NCBI GenBank assembly: GCA_902773475.1
Contig: CACYEO010000100.1
Location: 1-13,529, forward strand
DNA from: an uncultured bacterium
GTDB taxonomy: Bacteria; Verrucomicrobiota; Kiritimatiellia; RFP12; UBA1067
DNA length: 13,529 bases
Reading direction: 5' to 3'
Translations under genes and position numbers: made by a program
Notes under the pieces: model-generated
The model's database searches: none
Told to the model about the DNA's origin: nothing
What the model saw: the letters and a program-made list of their open reading frames with translations, nothing else
Shown: piece after piece, positions 13,051-13,529 of the stretch
How positions within the stretch are numbered: position 1 is the first letter of the stretch
Layout of the letters: every line of letters begins with the position of its first letter

Positions 13051-13458
13051 CTAAGGTCTTATCATCATCACCTGGCCGTCGGCGGCGTCTCCGGAGCCGC
13101 CGTCAGTTTCGCCGGTGCGTTCGCGCCACCAGTCGCACGAATCCATGAAAGTTTCAAAAAGTCTCGCCAGACCGTGCGGCCCCGCGTTATCGGGCGCGTC
13201 CTGCCAAAGCGTCAGCGACCCGTCGATATACGCGAGAACCGCGTCTTCGCGGAGCATCCTTCCCGCCGCGTAGGCCGCGAAGAGAGGCGCCTTTTCCGGC
13301 CCGTCCGCGAGTTTGTGGCTCAGCATCACGCGCCCTCCGCGCGAAGACGCCTCCACTTCGATTCCGTCCACGCGGAGCACAAACGAATCGCCGCCGCCGG
13401 ATTCCCTGTCGGGATAACCGATGGCGTCAAGCAAAGCGTCTATGGCCGGTGCGGACAT
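13051..13458 (-). CDS. yscB: YscB-like (CesT-class) T3SS chaperone, first gene of the operon
   Basis: 135 residues, as long as YscB (about 137). It has the chaperone alpha-beta pattern: N-terminal helix (APAIDALLDAIG), strands FVLRVDGIEVEAS and GGRVMLSHKLAD, helix FAAYAAGRMLRED, strand LAYIDGSLTLWQ, then a C-terminal helix LARLFETFMDSCDWWRER (98-114). The last 20 residues are Gly/Asp-rich and probably disordered. In Yersinia yscB lies directly before yscC, and YscB pairs with SycN to chaperone YopN. Here it also lies directly before sctC, with the SycN-like and sctW genes further along. The start ATG at 13458 has GGAGGA about 12 bases upstream, slightly far. Its stop touches the upstream alternative ATG of sctC. 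A different CesT-type effector chaperone is possible. Confidence 0.65.
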   Translation of the reverse strand: MSAPAIDALLDAIGYPDRESGGGDSFVLRVDGIEVEASSRGGRVMLSHKLADGPEKAPLFAAYAAGRMLREDAVLAYIDGSLTLWQDAPDNAGPHGLARLFETFMDSCDWWRERTGETDGGSGDAADGQVMMIRP

Positions 13459-13490
13459 TTCTGAGGCTAATCCTCCGTGAAAGCTTGAAT

Positions 13491-13519
13491 ATTATACCAA
13501 AACCCGCGCAGTCTGGCAT
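13491..13519 (-). promoter_or_regulatory. Promoter of the T3SS operon
   Basis: On the minus strand a perfect TATAAT (13496-13491) is preceded by TGG, giving an extended -10. Seventeen bases upstream is ATGCCA (13519-13514), matching the -35 consensus in four of six positions. The expected start is near 13484, leaving a leader of about 26 bases that contains GGAGGA. The short T run (GGGTTTTGG) lies inside the spacer. No clear activator site can be seen, because only about ten bases remain upstream before the window edge. Confidence 0.7.
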
Positions 13520-13529
13520 ATTGACTTGA

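Noticed and set aside
13032..13109. SctC as a lipoprotein secretin (cysteine in LFAC of its signal peptide)
   Set aside because: Phe at the -2 position is a poor lipobox residue, and a normal signal peptidase site (GASA) follows directly.

Overview
The window is GC-rich and gene-dense. It carries most of one type III secretion system (T3SS) operon on the minus strand, followed by an unrelated gene region on the plus strand. The long reading frames opposite the real genes come from high GC at third codon positions. The organism is Gram-negative, because the window encodes a secretin, an Sct lipoprotein ring subunit and a periplasmic VIT/DUF2135 protein. A Planctomycetes-Verrucomicrobia-Chlamydiae type bacterium (Lentisphaerota/Verrucomicrobiota-like) fits the mix of a polysaccharidase-like C-terminus, a VIT-vWA-TPR-DUF2135 protein and a Ysc-like T3SS. 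This placement is inference from general knowledge, not something read from a marker gene.

Plus strand, 1-2736: the C-terminal end of a probable beta-helix (glycoside hydrolase-like) protein stops at 121. A short spacer holds weak hairpins and a very good sigma70-type promoter. Then comes an 836-residue exported VIT / vWA / TPR / DUF2135 (YfaP-like) protein. Its promoter places the predicted transcript start at or next to the start codon. A perfect 10-bp inverted repeat (2749-2775) separates this gene from the converging T3SS operon.

Minus strand, 13519 down to 2779: an extended -10 promoter (TGGTATAAT) drives twelve tightly packed genes. In transcription order they are: YscB-like chaperone, sctC (secretin), an AIM24-family gene, sctW (YopN gatekeeper with a fused TyeA-like end), SycN-like chaperone, YscX-like protein, sctV (export gate), sctD (FHA inner-membrane ring), sctE (needle co-chaperone), sctF (needle), sctG (needle chaperone), sctI (inner rod), sctJ (lipoprotein ring). 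Counting the AIM24 gene this gives thirteen reading frames, most joined by TAATG, ATGA or GTGA overlaps. The order is the Yersinia virC order (yscB-C-D-E-F-G-I-J) with the yopN-tyeA-sycN-yscX-lcrD block inserted between sctC and sctD.

Together these genes cover the outer ring (SctC), inner rings (SctD, SctJ), export gate (SctV), needle and rod (SctF, SctI), needle chaperones (SctE/SctG), and gatekeeper with its likely heterodimeric chaperone (SctW, SycN-like, YscB-like). The ATPase complex (sctK, L, N, O, Q), the SctR/S/T/U core, translocators and effectors are not here. The main oddities are the AIM24-family gene inside the operon, a charged Ala/Glu/Lys helical extension of about 240 residues on the secretin, an SctJ lacking its usual C-terminal membrane helix, a perfect 26-bp palindrome inside sctC, and the apparently leaderless VIT gene.
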